A DNA stretch of 64,000 nucleotides from Bremerella sp. P1 (GCF_028748185.1 NZ_CP118164.1:4489814-4553813); one strand, 5' to 3'; shown: positions 16,625-28,676, numbered from the stretch's first letter. The notes: generated by a model from the letters alone, not told the origin. Translations and numbers: made by a program.

Positions 16625-19600
16625 GCTGCATCGAAAGCTGTGTCCGTCAATTCGTCGTCATCTTCCATTACCGGTAGTCCTTTGGCGAGCCACGGGTAAA
16701 TGCACGGTACGACTAACGACGTGAGTAGCGTCGAGGTAATCAGACCACCGATCACCACCGTTGCCAAGGGGCGCTGCATTTCAGCTCCGTCGCTTGTCGA
16801 CATGGCCATCGGTAGGAAGCCCAGGCTTGCGACCAGTGCCGTCATCAGCACGGGACGCAGGCGAGCCAGGGCCGTAGCATGACTAATTTGGTCGAGCGGC
16901 ATGCCGGCCTTTCTTTGATGCTCGGCTGCACTTACCCAAACCAGGCCATTGAGTACGGCAACACCGAACAAGGCAATGAAACCGACGCCAGCCGAAATAC
17001 TGAATGGCATTTCTCGTAGCGAGAGGGCGAAGATCCCACCTGATGCCGCCATGGGCACGGCTAGGAAGATCAGCAGGGCGAGTCTCAGTGAGCCGAGGCT
17101 CGTGTGAAGCAAGAGCAGGATGATCAACAGCACGATGGGGAGGATAAGAGCTAGACGCCGACTAGCCGACTGCAGGTTTTGAAAATCGCCACCCCAAACG
17201 ATTTCATAGCCGGCCGGGAGTGCGATTTCGCTCTCGACGGTTTGTTGAGCTTCGTTAACAAAGGAAGCGACGTCGCGACCTCGCACGTTTGCCGAGACAA
17301 ACGTGCGGCGGCGATTTGCTTCATGTTCGATGCTCGGAGGAGTTTCCTCAAGACGAATTTCCGCGAGTTCCTTCAGCGGGATAGGACTTCCTCCTGCTTC
17401 CGCCACGGGAAGTTGCTCCAGAAGCGAGAGGTTTTCTCGCCACTCGGCCGGTATGCGAACGAGGATCGGGTACCGGGCTCGGCCTTCGAAGATCTGTCCG
17501 ACCGGCATGCCACCCATGGCGGACACGACATCCAACACCGTTTGAGCATCGACCCCATACCGAGCAAGCTGCTCTGGCTGCGTCTGAATCGAGATCGTCG
17601 ACAGGTTGGCCTGGTAATCGGCCTTCACGTCGACCGCTCCCGGGACGTCCCTGAGAACCGCTTCAATCTCTTTGCCTTTTTGCGCCAGGACATTCAGGTC
17701 ATCACCGTACAGTAGAACGGCAACGTCTGCTTTCACACCGGCCACCAGTTCGTCCACTCGCATCTCGATGGGCTGTGTGAAGCCGAAAGCGACACCTGGC
17801 ACATTGTCGTTTAAGACCTGTGACATCTCTTCGATCAACTCATCACGAGTTTTCTCCTCAGGCCAATCGTGCGGGGGTTTTAACAAAACCCAGACGTCCG
17901 TTTGATGGACACCCATCACGTCGTTCGCAATTTCGGGACGCCCTGTCTTCGAGAACACGGTCTTGACTTCTGGGAACTCACAGAGGATCGACTCGATTTG
18001 AGTTGACATGGAAATCGACCCTTCGAGGGTCGCGCTGGGAAGACGCACTGCCTCGACGAGCAAATCCCCTTCATTCAGCCGCGGCATAAACTCGGCCCCA
18101 AGATTCATCGCTACGGGAATACTCGCCAGAAAGACGGCGATAGCGATGCTGACGGTAAATCCTGAGTATCGGATGGCGCGCACAACGATCGGTTCGTAGA
18201 TGTACTTGATCCAACGGACCAGGAAGACGTCCTTCTCGTCCATCTTGCGTGGGAGCATCAGCGAGGCCATCGCCGGCATGAAGGTGAGAGATAGAACCAG
18301 CGAACCTGCCAAGGCAAACAGCACGGTTAAAGCCATCGGGCGGAATAGCTTTCCTTCCGTTCCCTGCAACAGCAAGATGGGGACAAACACGACCGAGATG
18401 ATCAATTCACCAAACATCGTCGGCTTGCGAACTTCGATGGCCGCGTCGCGAATTGTCTGGAGGTGTGACTTGCCATTGCTTCCATGGGATAGTCGGTGGA
18501 TGCAATTCTCGATCATGATCACCGAGCTATCGACAATCAGCCCAAAGTCGATCGCACCCAGGCTCATAAGACTTGCCGTGACGCCGGTCATCGCCATGAC
18601 ATTGGTGGCAAACATCATCGAAAGGGGAATGGCCAAGGCAACCACAATCCCAGCTCGAAGGCTTCCCAGCATGAACAGAAGTACTACGATGACGAGCAAA
18701 CCACCTTCGGTCAGATTCGTCAAAACGGTTTTCAACGTTCTTCCGATCAACGCAGCACGATCGTACGTGACTTCCAGCCATACGCCTTCGGGCAGCGTTG
18801 CCTCAATTTCCCGCAGTCGCTCCTTTGAGGCCTCAACGACTTCCCTTGAGTTCTCACCGATAAGCATCATCACGAGCCCGGTAACCGCTTCGCCACGTCC
18901 GTCCCGTGTGACAGCTCCTTGGCGAGTCATTGGTTCTATCGCGACCGTGGCAACGTCGGAAACTAGAATCGGGGTCCCGTCTTTTTCGCGTCGCAAGACG
19001 ATCTGCTCGATATCTTGCTGGCTGCCCAATAGCGACATGCCGCGGACGAAGCGTTGTTCCCCGTAGTGCACGACATAGCCACCACCGGAGGTGGAGTTGT
19101 TGTTCTTCACGCGATCGAAAAGTGTTTGCAGCGTGATCCCGTAGCTGGTCATGCGATCTGGATCCGGCTGTACCTCGTAGGTTTTGTAATAGCCGCCATG
19201 CGTATTAATTTCGGTCACCCCAGCGACTTCTCGCAGTCTCGGTGCGATGTCCCATTCGAGCATCGTTCGTAAAGCCATAGGGGAATGACGGTCACTACGA
19301 ACCTCGAATTGCAGAATTTCACCAAGTGCCGTCGTCAGCGGCCCCAGCGAAGGCGTCCCGTAGCCCTCGGGGATGTTGTCAGCGGCTTCGGTGAGACGCT
19401 GCGCGACCAAGTTACGAGCCCAGTAAACGTCGGTGCCTTCCTCAAAGACAATGGTGACAACCGAGATGCCAAACTTCGAAACGCTGCGTAGTTCCTCGAC
19501 ATTAGGTAGGCCACCCATCGTGTTCTCGACCGGGTAGGTGACGTAACGTTCCACTTCAACTGGCGAAAGAGAGCCCGCGTCGGTGACGACCTGAACCTGG

Positions 19601-19734
19601 ACGTTGGTCATGTCCGGAACAGCATCAATCGGGAGTTTGACGGCCGAATAGAGTCCGGCCCCTGCCATCAACAAAGTCAGGATGATGACTAGGCCGCGAT
19701 TCTTAAGCGAGAATTCAATTACGTGAGTCAGCAT
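16621..19734 (-). CDS. CzcA/CusA-family RND metal efflux pump
   Basis: This 1037-residue protein is a full-length heavy-metal RND transporter of the inner membrane, which exports metal ions from periplasm or cytoplasm using the proton gradient. It has the usual two halves, each with one membrane helix, a large periplasmic loop and five to six further helices. The TM4 signature reads DFGLIVDSSVIMIEN; in this superfamily DFG...VD is typical of pumps for divalent cations (Zn, Co, Cd, Ni), while the Cu/Ag pumps have a different motif, so a divalent-ion substrate is favoured. The membrane-fusion partner gene lies 52 bases upstream. No outer-membrane TolC-type gene is in the operon. Confidence 0.92.
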   Translation of the reverse strand: MLTHVIEFSLKNRGLVIILTLLMAGAGLYSAVKLPIDAVPDMTNVQVQVVTDAGSLSPVEVERYVTYPVENTMGGLPNVEELRSVSKFGISVVTIVFEEGTDVYWARNLVAQRLTEAADNIPEGYGTPSLGPLTTALGEILQFEVRSDRHSPMALRTMLEWDIAPRLREVAGVTEINTHGGYYKTYEVQPDPDRMTSYGITLQTLFDRVKNNNSTSGGGYVVHYGEQRFVRGMSLLGSQQDIEQIVLRREKDGTPILVSDVATVAIEPMTRQGAVTRDGRGEAVTGLVMMLIGENSREVVEASKERLREIEATLPEGVWLEVTYDRAALIGRTLKTVLTNLTEGGLLVIVVLLFMLGSLRAGIVVALAIPLSMMFATNVMAMTGVTASLMSLGAIDFGLIVDSSVIMIENCIHRLSHGSNGKSHLQTIRDAAIEVRKPTMFGELIISVVFVPILLLQGTEGKLFRPMALTVLFALAGSLVLSLTFMPAMASLMLPRKMDEKDVFLVRWIKYIYEPIVVRAIRYSGFTVSIAIAVFLASIPVAMNLGAEFMPRLNEGDLLVEAVRLPSATLEGSISMSTQIESILCEFPEVKTVFSKTGRPEIANDVMGVHQTDVWVLLKPPHDWPEEKTRDELIEEMSQVLNDNVPGVAFGFTQPIEMRVDELVAGVKADVAVLLYGDDLNVLAQKGKEIEAVLRDVPGAVDVKADYQANLSTISIQTQPEQLARYGVDAQTVLDVVSAMGGMPVGQIFEGRARYPILVRIPAEWRENLSLLEQLPVAEAGGSPIPLKELAEIRLEETPPSIEHEANRRRTFVSANVRGRDVASFVNEAQQTVESEIALPAGYEIVWGGDFQNLQSASRRLALILPIVLLIILLLLHTSLGSLRLALLIFLAVPMAASGGIFALSLREMPFSISAGVGFIALFGVAVLNGLVWVSAAEHQRKAGMPLDQISHATALARLRPVLMTALVASLGFLPMAMSTSDGAEMQRPLATVVIGGLITSTLLTSLVVPCIYPWLAKGLPVMEDDDELTDTAFDAA

Positions 19735-19786
19735 AGGAGGGCATTCAATATGGGGACTTGGTCGACAACGCAGCGATCAGCAGGAG

Positions 19787-21277
19787 CTATTCGGACTCGC
19801 CCTCCAGAAGCCATTCGGATTTGAGTAGAAATGCTCCCTGCTCCACCACTTGTTGGCCAGGTTCAAGGCCTTGCTTGACCTCGATCCAATTCTCGGTCTG
19901 AAGCCCGGTCAGAATGGGCACCCTTTGGAATTCGTAATCACCAACCTGGACGAATACATATTCCTCGTCATCGTGTCGCAGGATCGACTCCGGACGGACA
20001 ACCAGCGACGTCTGTGGTTGCCCGATCGGTAGGATGACGCGGACAAACATGCCGGGACGCAGCAGGCCAGTCGGGTTGTCCAACGACGCTACCACCGGAA
20101 TGGAGTTGGTATCTGGGTCGACTTCTCTTCCGACGTACTGTACCCGGGCTGATAGTCGTTCGTTCTCGGCCGCTGGGACGATCACTCCGATTTCGGTGCC
20201 TTCCTGGATGCCAACAGCAGGCCAGTCTTTTTCTCGGACTTCCGCTGAAACATAGAGAGAAGAGGTGTCGGCGAGGACATAGAGTGAATCCGCGCGATAA
20301 ACGCGTTCGCTGGCAGCAAATCTCCGCGACTCGATCGTCCCTGCCATTGGGGCGCGAATTTGCAGAGTGGATAGCATGGACGCGTCATTCTCCGTGTCGG
20401 CGGACTTTACGTTGCCGATCAAGCTTTGCAGCGACTGCTGGGCAATCTGCGTCTTCCGTTTCGCATCTGCCAGATTGGCCGTCGCTTCGCGTTCACCCTG
20501 AGCAACATCGAAGAGGGCCTGGTCTCGGGCGGCCTCGAATTCGGCACGGGCAATCTCGAATTCGGACTGCCGTTCGCGAATGACTCGCTCGGGCATGGCA
20601 CCTGAACCTATGAGCGGCTTGACGTTGTCCCGCAGCTCTTCGGCTAATTGCATCCGCGTATGGGCGGCTTGGATTACCTTTCGTACTTCGCCCAGTTCGA
20701 GGCCTTGAAGCTTCTCTTCGATCTCAGCAGCGGCCAATTCTTCATCTAGTAGTTCCACCAAGCGGCGGACATTCGACGCCACTTCCTGAGCTCGATTGGC
20801 TTCGATCGCACGCAGTTCTTCGTAGGACTTGCAACGCAGCAGCTCCGAACGGGCACTTCCAATTTCCGGACTGGTGATGGTTGCCAACAACTGCCCGGCC
20901 ACGACACGGTCGCCTGGTTGAACGAGCACTTGTTCGAGAACGCCATCGATGGGCGTGCGGACTTCGACATGACGCGTTTCGTCATAGGTGGTCCGGCCAG
21001 GAACGGAATGCGAGTGTTGAATGGAACGCTTCGTCGCGGCATGCGTGATCAGCTCTGCCGAGTTGACCTTGCCGGGGGGCAGTTTCAAGATGTTGTTCGC
21101 AGGGGTCGCTTCCGCTTCGGAGTGGGTTTCCGGCTCGTGGTCTTCAGGGGCCGTACCCATGTGGTGTACTGCCAACCATGCCGCGCCCAGTGTCCCAAAC
21201 ACAAGGATCGGGGGGACGACTTTAGAAATGATTGCGAGAAGACCTGATGGAGTGGTCTGCGGTGTTTGGTCGGACAT
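19787..21277 (-). CDS. RND efflux periplasmic adaptor (membrane fusion protein)
   Basis: The product has an N-terminal membrane segment (about residues 12-38), a His/Glu-rich stretch (HEPETHSEAEA) that could bind metal, and the lipoyl/barrel-sandwich halves of a membrane fusion protein (GVLEQVLVQPGDRVVAGQLLATI and LQIRAPMAGTIESRRFAASERV). Between them is an unusually long alpha-helical hairpin (about 150-310). A beta-barrel and membrane-proximal domain follow. ATG 21277 is preferred; a GTG at 21286 is in frame. It is the first gene of the pump operon and faces a two-component system. It would connect the pump to an outer-membrane channel encoded elsewhere. Confidence 0.9.
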   Translation of the reverse strand: MSDQTPQTTPSGLLAIISKVVPPILVFGTLGAAWLAVHHMGTAPEDHEPETHSEAEATPANNILKLPPGKVNSAELITHAATKRSIQHSHSVPGRTTYDETRHVEVRTPIDGVLEQVLVQPGDRVVAGQLLATITSPEIGSARSELLRCKSYEELRAIEANRAQEVASNVRRLVELLDEELAAAEIEEKLQGLELGEVRKVIQAAHTRMQLAEELRDNVKPLIGSGAMPERVIRERQSEFEIARAEFEAARDQALFDVAQGEREATANLADAKRKTQIAQQSLQSLIGNVKSADTENDASMLSTLQIRAPMAGTIESRRFAASERVYRADSLYVLADTSSLYVSAEVREKDWPAVGIQEGTEIGVIVPAAENERLSARVQYVGREVDPDTNSIPVVASLDNPTGLLRPGMFVRVILPIGQPQTSLVVRPESILRHDDEEYVFVQVGDYEFQRVPILTGLQTENWIEVKQGLEPGQQVVEQGAFLLKSEWLLEGESE

Positions 21278-21389
21278 GCGAAACACTTAGGCGGGTTAGG
21301 GACTTCTTGCCTTCTCTAAAATGACAACGCTTCATTGTCCGTAAGAACCCGCTCTCGTATCAATTCGGGAAAAACCCTTATCTTGAGCA

Positions 21390-21414
21390 GCTTGTCAGGG
21401 TTTTCCTGACAAGC
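21390..21414. promoter_or_regulatory. perfect 10-bp inverted repeat between pump and two-component genes
   Basis: GCTTGTCAGG (21390-21399) and CCTGACAAGC (21405-21414) are exact inverted copies around GTTTT. The site lies about 110 bases before the adaptor gene and 70-170 bases before the kinase gene, the right place for an operator shared by both. It may alternatively act as a hairpin in one of the leaders. Confidence 0.6.
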
Positions 21415-21485
21415 GGAAAGTGGCCCAGAGAAATACGATGAATATGCCCACAGATACCTGAGGGGAAGAGTTTGGCTGATATGAT

Positions 21486-22457
21486 ATGCTTTCAAGAATG
21501 TCGAAGGCTTATTCCTGGTTACCCCGACAGCGATTGGAAAGCCGCCGTTGCTCTGCGGCAATCTCAGAAACGCTAGAAAGCATGAACAATTCTCCACTCG
21601 AAGCGATTCTTCTCAGCCGACCTGTCCGAGTCTCATTTGCGATTCTACTGGTTGTCTTCGTGGCGGAGTTTACGATTATGTTCGTACTCCCATTTGTCCT
21701 GGTCGAGAGCCAGACGTCCTGGAAAGAGGCGGCTGTAGACTCCACTTTGCTGACAATGATCCTAATTCCCTTCTTGTGGTTTGCGATCATTCGGCCGTTA
21801 CAGGAACTTGCGAATATGCGAGCGAACCTGTTAGAGCAGTTCGCTGCGTTGCAAGACGAGGAGAGGCGACGGATCGCTTTTGATTTGCATGATGAGGTGG
21901 GGCAATCGCTCACATCGGTGATGATGGGCTTGAGAGCTTTGGGCGATCAGCCAGATCCTTCTAGTTACCGGCAACGAATCGATAACCTGCGAGAAGTTGT
22001 CAACGGCGCGGTCCATGAAGTACGACGGATCGCCAATGGGCTGCGACCTGCCGCGTTGGATCATCTTGGTTTGCAAGGTGCACTGGAGCGTATGGCTGAG
22101 GATGCCGAGCAGATCCACGATATCGACATTGAACTGGCGATCGAAATCAACGATTGGGACAAGCTGTCCAATCCTCTGCAAACAACCATCTATCGAATCG
22201 TGCAGGAAGGGCTGACGAACGTTGCTCGGCATTCGGGAGCCAAGCTTGTTTTCATTCGGGTAGCTCAACGACGAAGCGAAGTCGTTGTCGAGATCGAGGA
22301 CGACGGTCGTGGATTCGACAAGGACGCAAGGTCCCGTCAAGGCTTGGGCGTATCTGGGATGATCCAACGGACCACGCTGCTTGCCGGTGAATTTAACGTG
22401 TTGGAACGTCCCCAGGGTGGCACCATCATTCGCGCGAGGATCCCGATCCGCTCATGA
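21486..22457 (+). CDS. NarX/DegS-type sensor histidine kinase
   Basis: The kinase core is of the HisKA_3 type: the phospho-accepting histidine is in RRRIAFDLHDEVGQSL, followed by a HATPase_c domain with N-box (YRIVQEGLTNVARHSGA), G1 box (EDDGRGFD) and GLGVSGM. Two membrane segments lie near the N-terminus, separated by only about a dozen residues, so there is no external sensor domain; sensing would happen in the membrane or through a partner. The start is either 21486 or ATG 21582 (MNNSPLEAIL), the latter giving a cleaner N-terminus. It overlaps the response regulator gene by ATGA. Being divergent from a metal efflux operon, it may sense metal or envelope stress, by inference. Confidence 0.88.
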   Translation: MLSRMSKAYSWLPRQRLESRRCSAAISETLESMNNSPLEAILLSRPVRVSFAILLVVFVAEFTIMFVLPFVLVESQTSWKEAAVDSTLLTMILIPFLWFAIIRPLQELANMRANLLEQFAALQDEERRRIAFDLHDEVGQSLTSVMMGLRALGDQPDPSSYRQRIDNLREVVNGAVHEVRRIANGLRPAALDHLGLQGALERMAEDAEQIHDIDIELAIEINDWDKLSNPLQTTIYRIVQEGLTNVARHSGAKLVFIRVAQRRSEVVVEIEDDGRGFDKDARSRQGLGVSGMIQRTTLLAGEFNVLERPQGGTIIRARIPIRS

Positions 22458-23134
22458 ACGACAAGAACAATATCCGTCTCATGATTGCCGACGACCATGC
22501 TGTCTTTCGTGCGGGGCTCAAATTGCTTCTCCAAACGCATGATGACCTCGAAGTCGTGGGAGAGGTCTCGGATGCCGATGAACTGCTGGACGCGGTAAAG
22601 CAGCTCCGGCCGGATGTGCTCGTGCTCGATCTCACGATGCCAGGCGGAAGTACGCTGCCGTTAATTGAGAAACTTCGCAAAGCGATACCGGAAACACGCA
22701 TCCTGGTTCTCTCCATGCACGACGACCTGACCCTGGTCCGAGCTGCTTTGGCCAGTGGAGCAAGTGGCTACGTCGTCAAGGCGGCAGCGGACACCGAAGT
22801 TGTGGCCGCGATTCGAGCCGTTGCGACGGGAAAGGTGTTCGTCGATCTCGATTTAGATGCCAATCAGGTAGGCAGTCTATTAACCGCAGAGAAAGACTGG
22901 TCCGGCAAAGAAAAGGATGGCCCACTGGGGAGTCTCAGTTCTCGGGAGAAAGAAGTCTTTCTGAGCCTTGCCAAAGGGCATACGAATCAAGAGATAGCTG
23001 ACGATCTGGACCTGAGCATAAAGACGGTGGAAACTTATCGCGGCCGGATTGGTGTGAAACTCGGGCTACGTACGCGTGCCGAGTTCGTGCGTTTTGCGGT
23101 CGAGCTGGGACTGATCGGACCAGGCAGCTATTGA
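22454..23134 (+). CDS. NarL/FixJ-type response regulator
   Basis: The 226-residue protein has a receiver domain (acidic pocket in MIADDHAVFRAG, phospho-accepting D in DVLVLDLTMPGG near residue 57, conserved K in YVVKAAA) and a C-terminal LuxR-type helix-turn-helix (LSSREKEVFLSLAKGHTNQEIADDLDLSIKTVETY split over about residues 158-192). Its start overlaps the kinase stop by four bases, so the two form a standard pair. The output is DNA binding; the perfect inverted repeat at 21390-21414 is a natural candidate site. Confidence 0.93.
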   Translation: MNDKNNIRLMIADDHAVFRAGLKLLLQTHDDLEVVGEVSDADELLDAVKQLRPDVLVLDLTMPGGSTLPLIEKLRKAIPETRILVLSMHDDLTLVRAALASGASGYVVKAAADTEVVAAIRAVATGKVFVDLDLDANQVGSLLTAEKDWSGKEKDGPLGSLSSREKEVFLSLAKGHTNQEIADDLDLSIKTVETYRGRIGVKLGLRTRAEFVRFAVELGLIGPGSY

Positions 23135-23429
23135 AGTCAACAGCTTTCATCGTCCAGCGGAGGTGTGGGCAATTCTTTCGTTGGAAAATCTGCCCGTAAT
23201 TTGCAATGAAGGAGCTTCTCGCCTTATTCTCTAGAATCGGCAGTGCGAGTAATTCCTTATTGAAGTAGAATATTCTTACAACAGTCGAGTCGGTTTGATC
23301 TGATCACCATCCTTCCGGTCATGGTCAAGCTCGAAAAGTATGAATCGCTGGCAAGCTTTTCACCTGCTTTTGCTTCCTACCTAGCAACCACGATTCGTGA
23401 TCCTTCCTACCTCGAACCAGGCCTCCCGA

Positions 23430-25850
23430 ATGCGTTTATTGTTCATCACGCTGGCATTCCTCGCCGGTGCGTCGATCGTTTCCGCCGCAGAACCATTTGA
23501 GGCATTTCTTCAGACGCACTGCATCCGTTGCCACGGTCCAGAAACTGTCGAGCGAGACCTGAGAATTGATAAGTTGTCGCGTGATTTCACATCGGGAAAG
23601 GATACGCATCTGTGGGCGGAGATCGTAGAACGAATTAACGCTGGCGAGATGCCGCCGGAGGATGAACCCCAACCAAGTGAAGACGACATTGCGAAGGTCA
23701 TCGCACAGCTCGACACACGTATCCGGGAAGGGCGAGCGGCACGCATGGCCGCACGTCCGCCTGTGGCTCACTATCGGCTAAGTCGGCAGGAGTATCAGAA
23801 CACGGTGTATGACCTGTTAGGCGTCCGCTACGATCCGGCCCAGCCAGGCGAGTTGAATGCGGATCCACTGTGGCACGGCTTCGAGCGGATCGGTTCGCAG
23901 CTCTCACTGTCTCCTTCCCATGTCGAGCGGTACTATCGCGCTTCTGAAATCGTTTTGAGCCGCGCGTTTCCGGAGAAGCCAGTCGAGTCGCAGACGGTTC
24001 GCAAAACAGCGGCGGAAATTCGATATAACGGTGGCCAGCAACAGCAGGCCTATCTTGATCGCTTCGGGATCAAGCGACCGCTGCGTGCGTTGATCTTTCC
24101 TGGAAGAGAGTTGCAGGCCTTGCGCCCGAATTGGTTTGGTGCAGGTGCATCCCAAAGTGGTCTCTACCGAGCGAGGTTACAGGTCAGCGGTGTTCGTCCT
24201 CCTGGTGGACAAACACCTCACCTGCGTATTGGTAAACGCACCGGGGAAGGGACAAACGAAGGCCTGATCGAGTTGGATGTTCTGGCAACAGAAGACGAAC
24301 CGGAAATTATTGAGTTCGAGGTATTTCTGGAAATGCCTACGAGTCTCGATTTCAACGTCGTTGTCACCGACATCATCTCGCGGGACAAAGGTGGCCATCA
24401 TCGTAATATTCTCGGTGGATCTAACTATGTGTTCACGCATACCAGTGAAACGACTCTGCTGAATCCAACCGGCCCCAAGCTCTTCGACGAAGATGGCAAC
24501 GGTATCTTCTCATTTGTGCTATTGGACTGGATTGAGTGGGAGGGCCCTGTCGAGAGTGAAGCCGAGCGGGCAACTCGTACGGATGTGCAGCCGTCTACAG
24601 ATGCATCGCTGGCGGTTGTCACGCAGCATCTCAATCATTTCGCACAACGTGCCTGGCGGAGGCCAGTAACCGACGATGAGCTTCGTCCCTATTTGCATGC
24701 CTACGAGGCCGAGCTGGCCGCTGGCGAAGATATGACTTCGGCTTACCAGATTGCGCTGTTGGGTGTTCTTAACAGCCGTAATTTTACCTATCTTGTCGAA
24801 GGAGATGCCAAGTCCCGCGATCGACTTAACGATTGGGAACTGGCCTCGCGACTGTCGTATTTCCTCTGGAGCTCGATGCCCGATCAGGCCTTGTTCGATG
24901 CGGCCGCCCAAGGGAAGCTAACCAACGACCAGCTTGCCGACCAGGTCGATCGTATGCTTGCCGATCCGAAGATCGACCGGTTCGTCGAGGATTTCCCTCG
25001 TCAGTGGCTACAGTTGCATCGGTTGGGAATGTTTCCGCCGGATGGCAAGTTATATCCGGATTACGACGTTTGGCTGGAAGCGAGTATGCGGGAAGAGGTA
25101 GTTCAGTACTTTCGCGAAGTCTTCGCGAAAAACCTGAGTATTGATCGCTTTATCACATCGGACTGGACGATGGCCAATTCGCGGCTCTGCGAATTCTATG
25201 GCATCCCTGCACCGCAAAAGTCAGGCGTACAAAAGGTGTCGCTACGACCCGAAGACCATCGTGGTGGGCTGCTAACGATGGGCGCGATATTGGGACTGAC
25301 CTCGGACGGTACGCGGCATCGTCCCGTTCACCGTGGTGTATGGGTCAGCGAAGCAATCTTTGGCAAGACTCCGCCTCCACCACCGGCGAATGTCGATCCT
25401 ATCGAACCCAATCCGCCGGACAGCCCAAAAGCGACCATCCGCCAGAAGATTAAGGCACATACCCAGAACGCGAACTGTGCTGCCTGTCATCGAAATATCG
25501 ATCCGCTGGGATTGGCATTCGATCAGTTCGATGCGATCGGCCAGTGGCGCACCCACGAACGTGTTGAAAAAGGAACCGGTGCGGATCCGCCGGTTGATCC
25601 TAGTGGGGAAATGCCCGACGGTCGCACGTTCGCCGATGCCGATCAGTTCAAACAACTTGTGCTGGAAGATCGCGATCGCTTCCTCAGGGGAATGGTCGAA
25701 CACCTTTGCTCGTACGGGTTACGTCGCGTGCTGACGGTCGATGATCAAGAACATATCGATGCGATCGTCGAAGAAGCAAAGCAGAACAATTATCAACTCA
25801 AAGACATCGTGCGGGCTGTCGCTTTGTCCGAGATCATGAAGAAGCGATAG
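23430..25850 (+). CDS. planctomycete cytochrome protein (DUF1587/1592/1588/1585)
   Basis: This 806-residue secreted protein has a signal peptide ([19 protein letters not shown]) and the domain set typical of planctomycetes: an N-terminal PSCyt-type haem site HCIRCH, a DUF1587 region, the DUF1595/DUF1592 middle ([17 protein letters not shown] and [12 protein letters not shown]), and DUF1588 with a second haem motif [15 protein letters not shown], followed by DUF1585. Both CxxCH sites indicate covalent haem c. The physiological reaction of the family is not established; these proteins always travel with DUF1552 proteins, as here. ATG 23430 is chosen because the signal peptide starts there; a GTG at 23397 is in frame. 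Confidence 0.88.
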   Translation: MRLLFITLAFLAGASIVSAAEPFEAFLQTHCIRCHGPETVERDLRIDKLSRDFTSGKDTHLWAEIVERINAGEMPPEDEPQPSEDDIAKVIAQLDTRIREGRAARMAARPPVAHYRLSRQEYQNTVYDLLGVRYDPAQPGELNADPLWHGFERIGSQLSLSPSHVERYYRASEIVLSRAFPEKPVESQTVRKTAAEIRYNGGQQQQAYLDRFGIKRPLRALIFPGRELQALRPNWFGAGASQSGLYRARLQVSGVRPPGGQTPHLRIGKRTGEGTNEGLIELDVLATEDEPEIIEFEVFLEMPTSLDFNVVVTDIISRDKGGHHRNILGGSNYVFTHTSETTLLNPTGPKLFDEDGNGIFSFVLLDWIEWEGPVESEAERATRTDVQPSTDASLAVVTQHLNHFAQRAWRRPVTDDELRPYLHAYEAELAAGEDMTSAYQIALLGVLNSRNFTYLVEGDAKSRDRLNDWELASRLSYFLWSSMPDQALFDAAAQGKLTNDQLADQVDRMLADPKIDRFVEDFPRQWLQLHRLGMFPPDGKLYPDYDVWLEASMREEVVQYFREVFAKNLSIDRFITSDWTMANSRLCEFYGIPAPQKSGVQKVSLRPEDHRGGLLTMGAILGLTSDGTRHRPVHRGVWVSEAIFGKTPPPPPANVDPIEPNPPDSPKATIRQKIKAHTQNANCAACHRNIDPLGLAFDQFDAIGQWRTHERVEKGTGADPPVDPSGEMPDGRTFADADQFKQLVLEDRDRFLRGMVEHLCSYGLRRVLTVDDQEHIDAIVEEAKQNNYQLKDIVRAVALSEIMKKR

Positions 25851-25902
25851 AACTCCGGCAGGCTATCAAGAGCACCTAACTCAAACCTTAAAGAGCTAAA
25901 CG

Positions 25903-27242
25903 ATGACACCATCCTGGCATATCGACCGACGTCACGTCCTGCGTGGGCTTGGTAGTTTCATCACGCTCCCCGTGTTGAACTGCATGCGTCCCGCGTTTGG
26001 GGAAGAACTGGAATCGCCGCGGCGGAGTGCGTTTATCTACATCCCCAACGGCGTCAACACGCTGGACTATCAGATCACCACGCCTGGAGAAGATTACACC
26101 CTTTCGCGTTCGCTCCAGCCGCTGGAGAAGCATCGCGGCGTCATCACACCGATCAGCGGTCTGCACCATCCAGGCGGTCTCGGTCATCATCACAATTGCC
26201 AAAAAATCTGGCTCACCGGTGGCCAACTCGGTCCAACGGATCGCAACACCATATCTGTCGACCAGAAGATGGCCCAGGTAACTTCACCGCATACTCGTTT
26301 TCATTCGCTTGAGATCGCCAACAAGGGCGAGTCGCTGGCCTGGACTGAAGACGGAATCCGGCTGCCGGGCATGAGCCGATGCAGTGAGATCTTCGCTTAT
26401 CTGTTTGAAGAACCTAAGAACGGTACCGCTGCTCAGCGGCGTGCCTTGCGTCGAAAGAAGAGCGTGTTGGACGCCAACTTGGAAGAAGTTCGCTCCCTCG
26501 AAAGAAAGATGGGGAGTGAAGACAAGGGGCGCATGAACCAATACCTGACGGCCGTACGCGAGACCGAAGTTCGCGCCAGAAGAGCGGATGCCTGGCTCGA
26601 TGTTCCACGTCCGGAAATCCTGGAACAGGATCGCCGTCGTACCGACCGAGAAGTACCGCAAACTCAGGCAGGCGATTACTTCCGCACGATTTACGATCTG
26701 ATCGTGCTCGCGTTCCAGACGGATGCTACTCGGGTTGTTACGTTCAGTAGCGGTATCGAAGGACAAGGCCTGCCGATTCCTGAACTAGGGATTTCGCAGT
26801 CGCGACACGAACTAAGCCATCACAATGGCGATCCCGGGCACATGGAAAAGCTCACCCAGAGCGACACGTTTAGTGTCGAGCAGTTTAGCTACTTCCTAAC
26901 TCGTTTAGCCGAGACGCCTGATCTCAACGGTCGCCCATTACTCGAAACAACCATGTCCTTGTTCGGTAGCGGAATGGCATATGGTCACGGCCATGGTAAC
27001 GCCAATCTTCCGCTTGTCTTGGCAGGGGGAACAGGTTGCGGCCTGAAGCATGGTCGTCACATCGATATGAACCAAGGGCACTTCGATGGCTACGAACTAG
27101 ACACGCCTGGCAAGCACTATCACCTCTGTAGTCGCCCGGTCAACACGAACGCCCACATGAGTAATCTTCTACTGACGATGGCACAAAAGATGGGTGTCGA
27201 GGAAGAACGCTTTGGTGACAGCAATGCGGAATTGGAACTAGG

Positions 27243-27246
<4 letters not shown>
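25903..27246 (+). CDS. DUF1552 secreted protein
   Basis: The 447-residue product has a twin-arginine-like export signal ([13 protein letters not shown]) and the sequence features of DUF1552: a YIPNGVN stretch, a [12 protein letters not shown] histidine-rich segment, a long helical region with RSLERKMG..., and an ending [26 protein letters not shown]1552 proteins resemble the DUF1501/alkaline-phosphatase-like fold in outline, but no activity is known. It lies 52 bases after the cytochrome gene and overlaps the following gene by ATGA, so the three form an operon. Confidence 0.85.
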
Positions 27247-28520
<1,274 letters not shown>

Positions 28521-28531
28521 CGGGAACCTCT

Positions 28532-28563
28532 ACGGGCAGCCTAGTAGAACGCTACTTGCCCGT
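28532..28563 (+). terminator. hairpin downstream of the DUF1592/DUF1552 operon
   Basis: ACGGGCA ... TGCCCGT (7-bp arms) enclose a second pair AGTAG / CTACT, giving a two-part stem starting 12 bases after the stop codon at 28520. No long T-run follows. It probably ends the operon transcript and separates it from the small gene at 28727. Confidence 0.5.
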
Positions 28564-28646
28564 GACTGCTTCAGAAGTCTATTTGCGCAACAAGAGAAGC
28601 GTCTTGCGGCCGATTGGTAAAAGCGACGAAGTTGCTTCGAATTTGT

Positions 28647-28676
28647 TTGATCGCCCTAGTTCTCCTGATGCATAAT
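28647..28676 (+). promoter_or_regulatory. possible promoter of the 32-aa gene
   Basis: A weak -35 (TTGATC, 28647-28652) and -10 (CATAAT, 28671-28676) with 18-base spacing lie about 50 bases before the small gene's ATG. The match is modest, so this is only a candidate. Confidence 0.3.

Noticed and set aside
18200-19066. 288-codon open frame opposite the RND pump gene
   Set aside because: Serine-rich product typical of antisense frames; the pump is intact on the other strand.
23200-23240. A possible sigma-54 promoter (TGCCCGTAATTTGC) before the DUF1592 operon
   Set aside because: The -24 GG is missing and the spacing to GC is wrong by one base.
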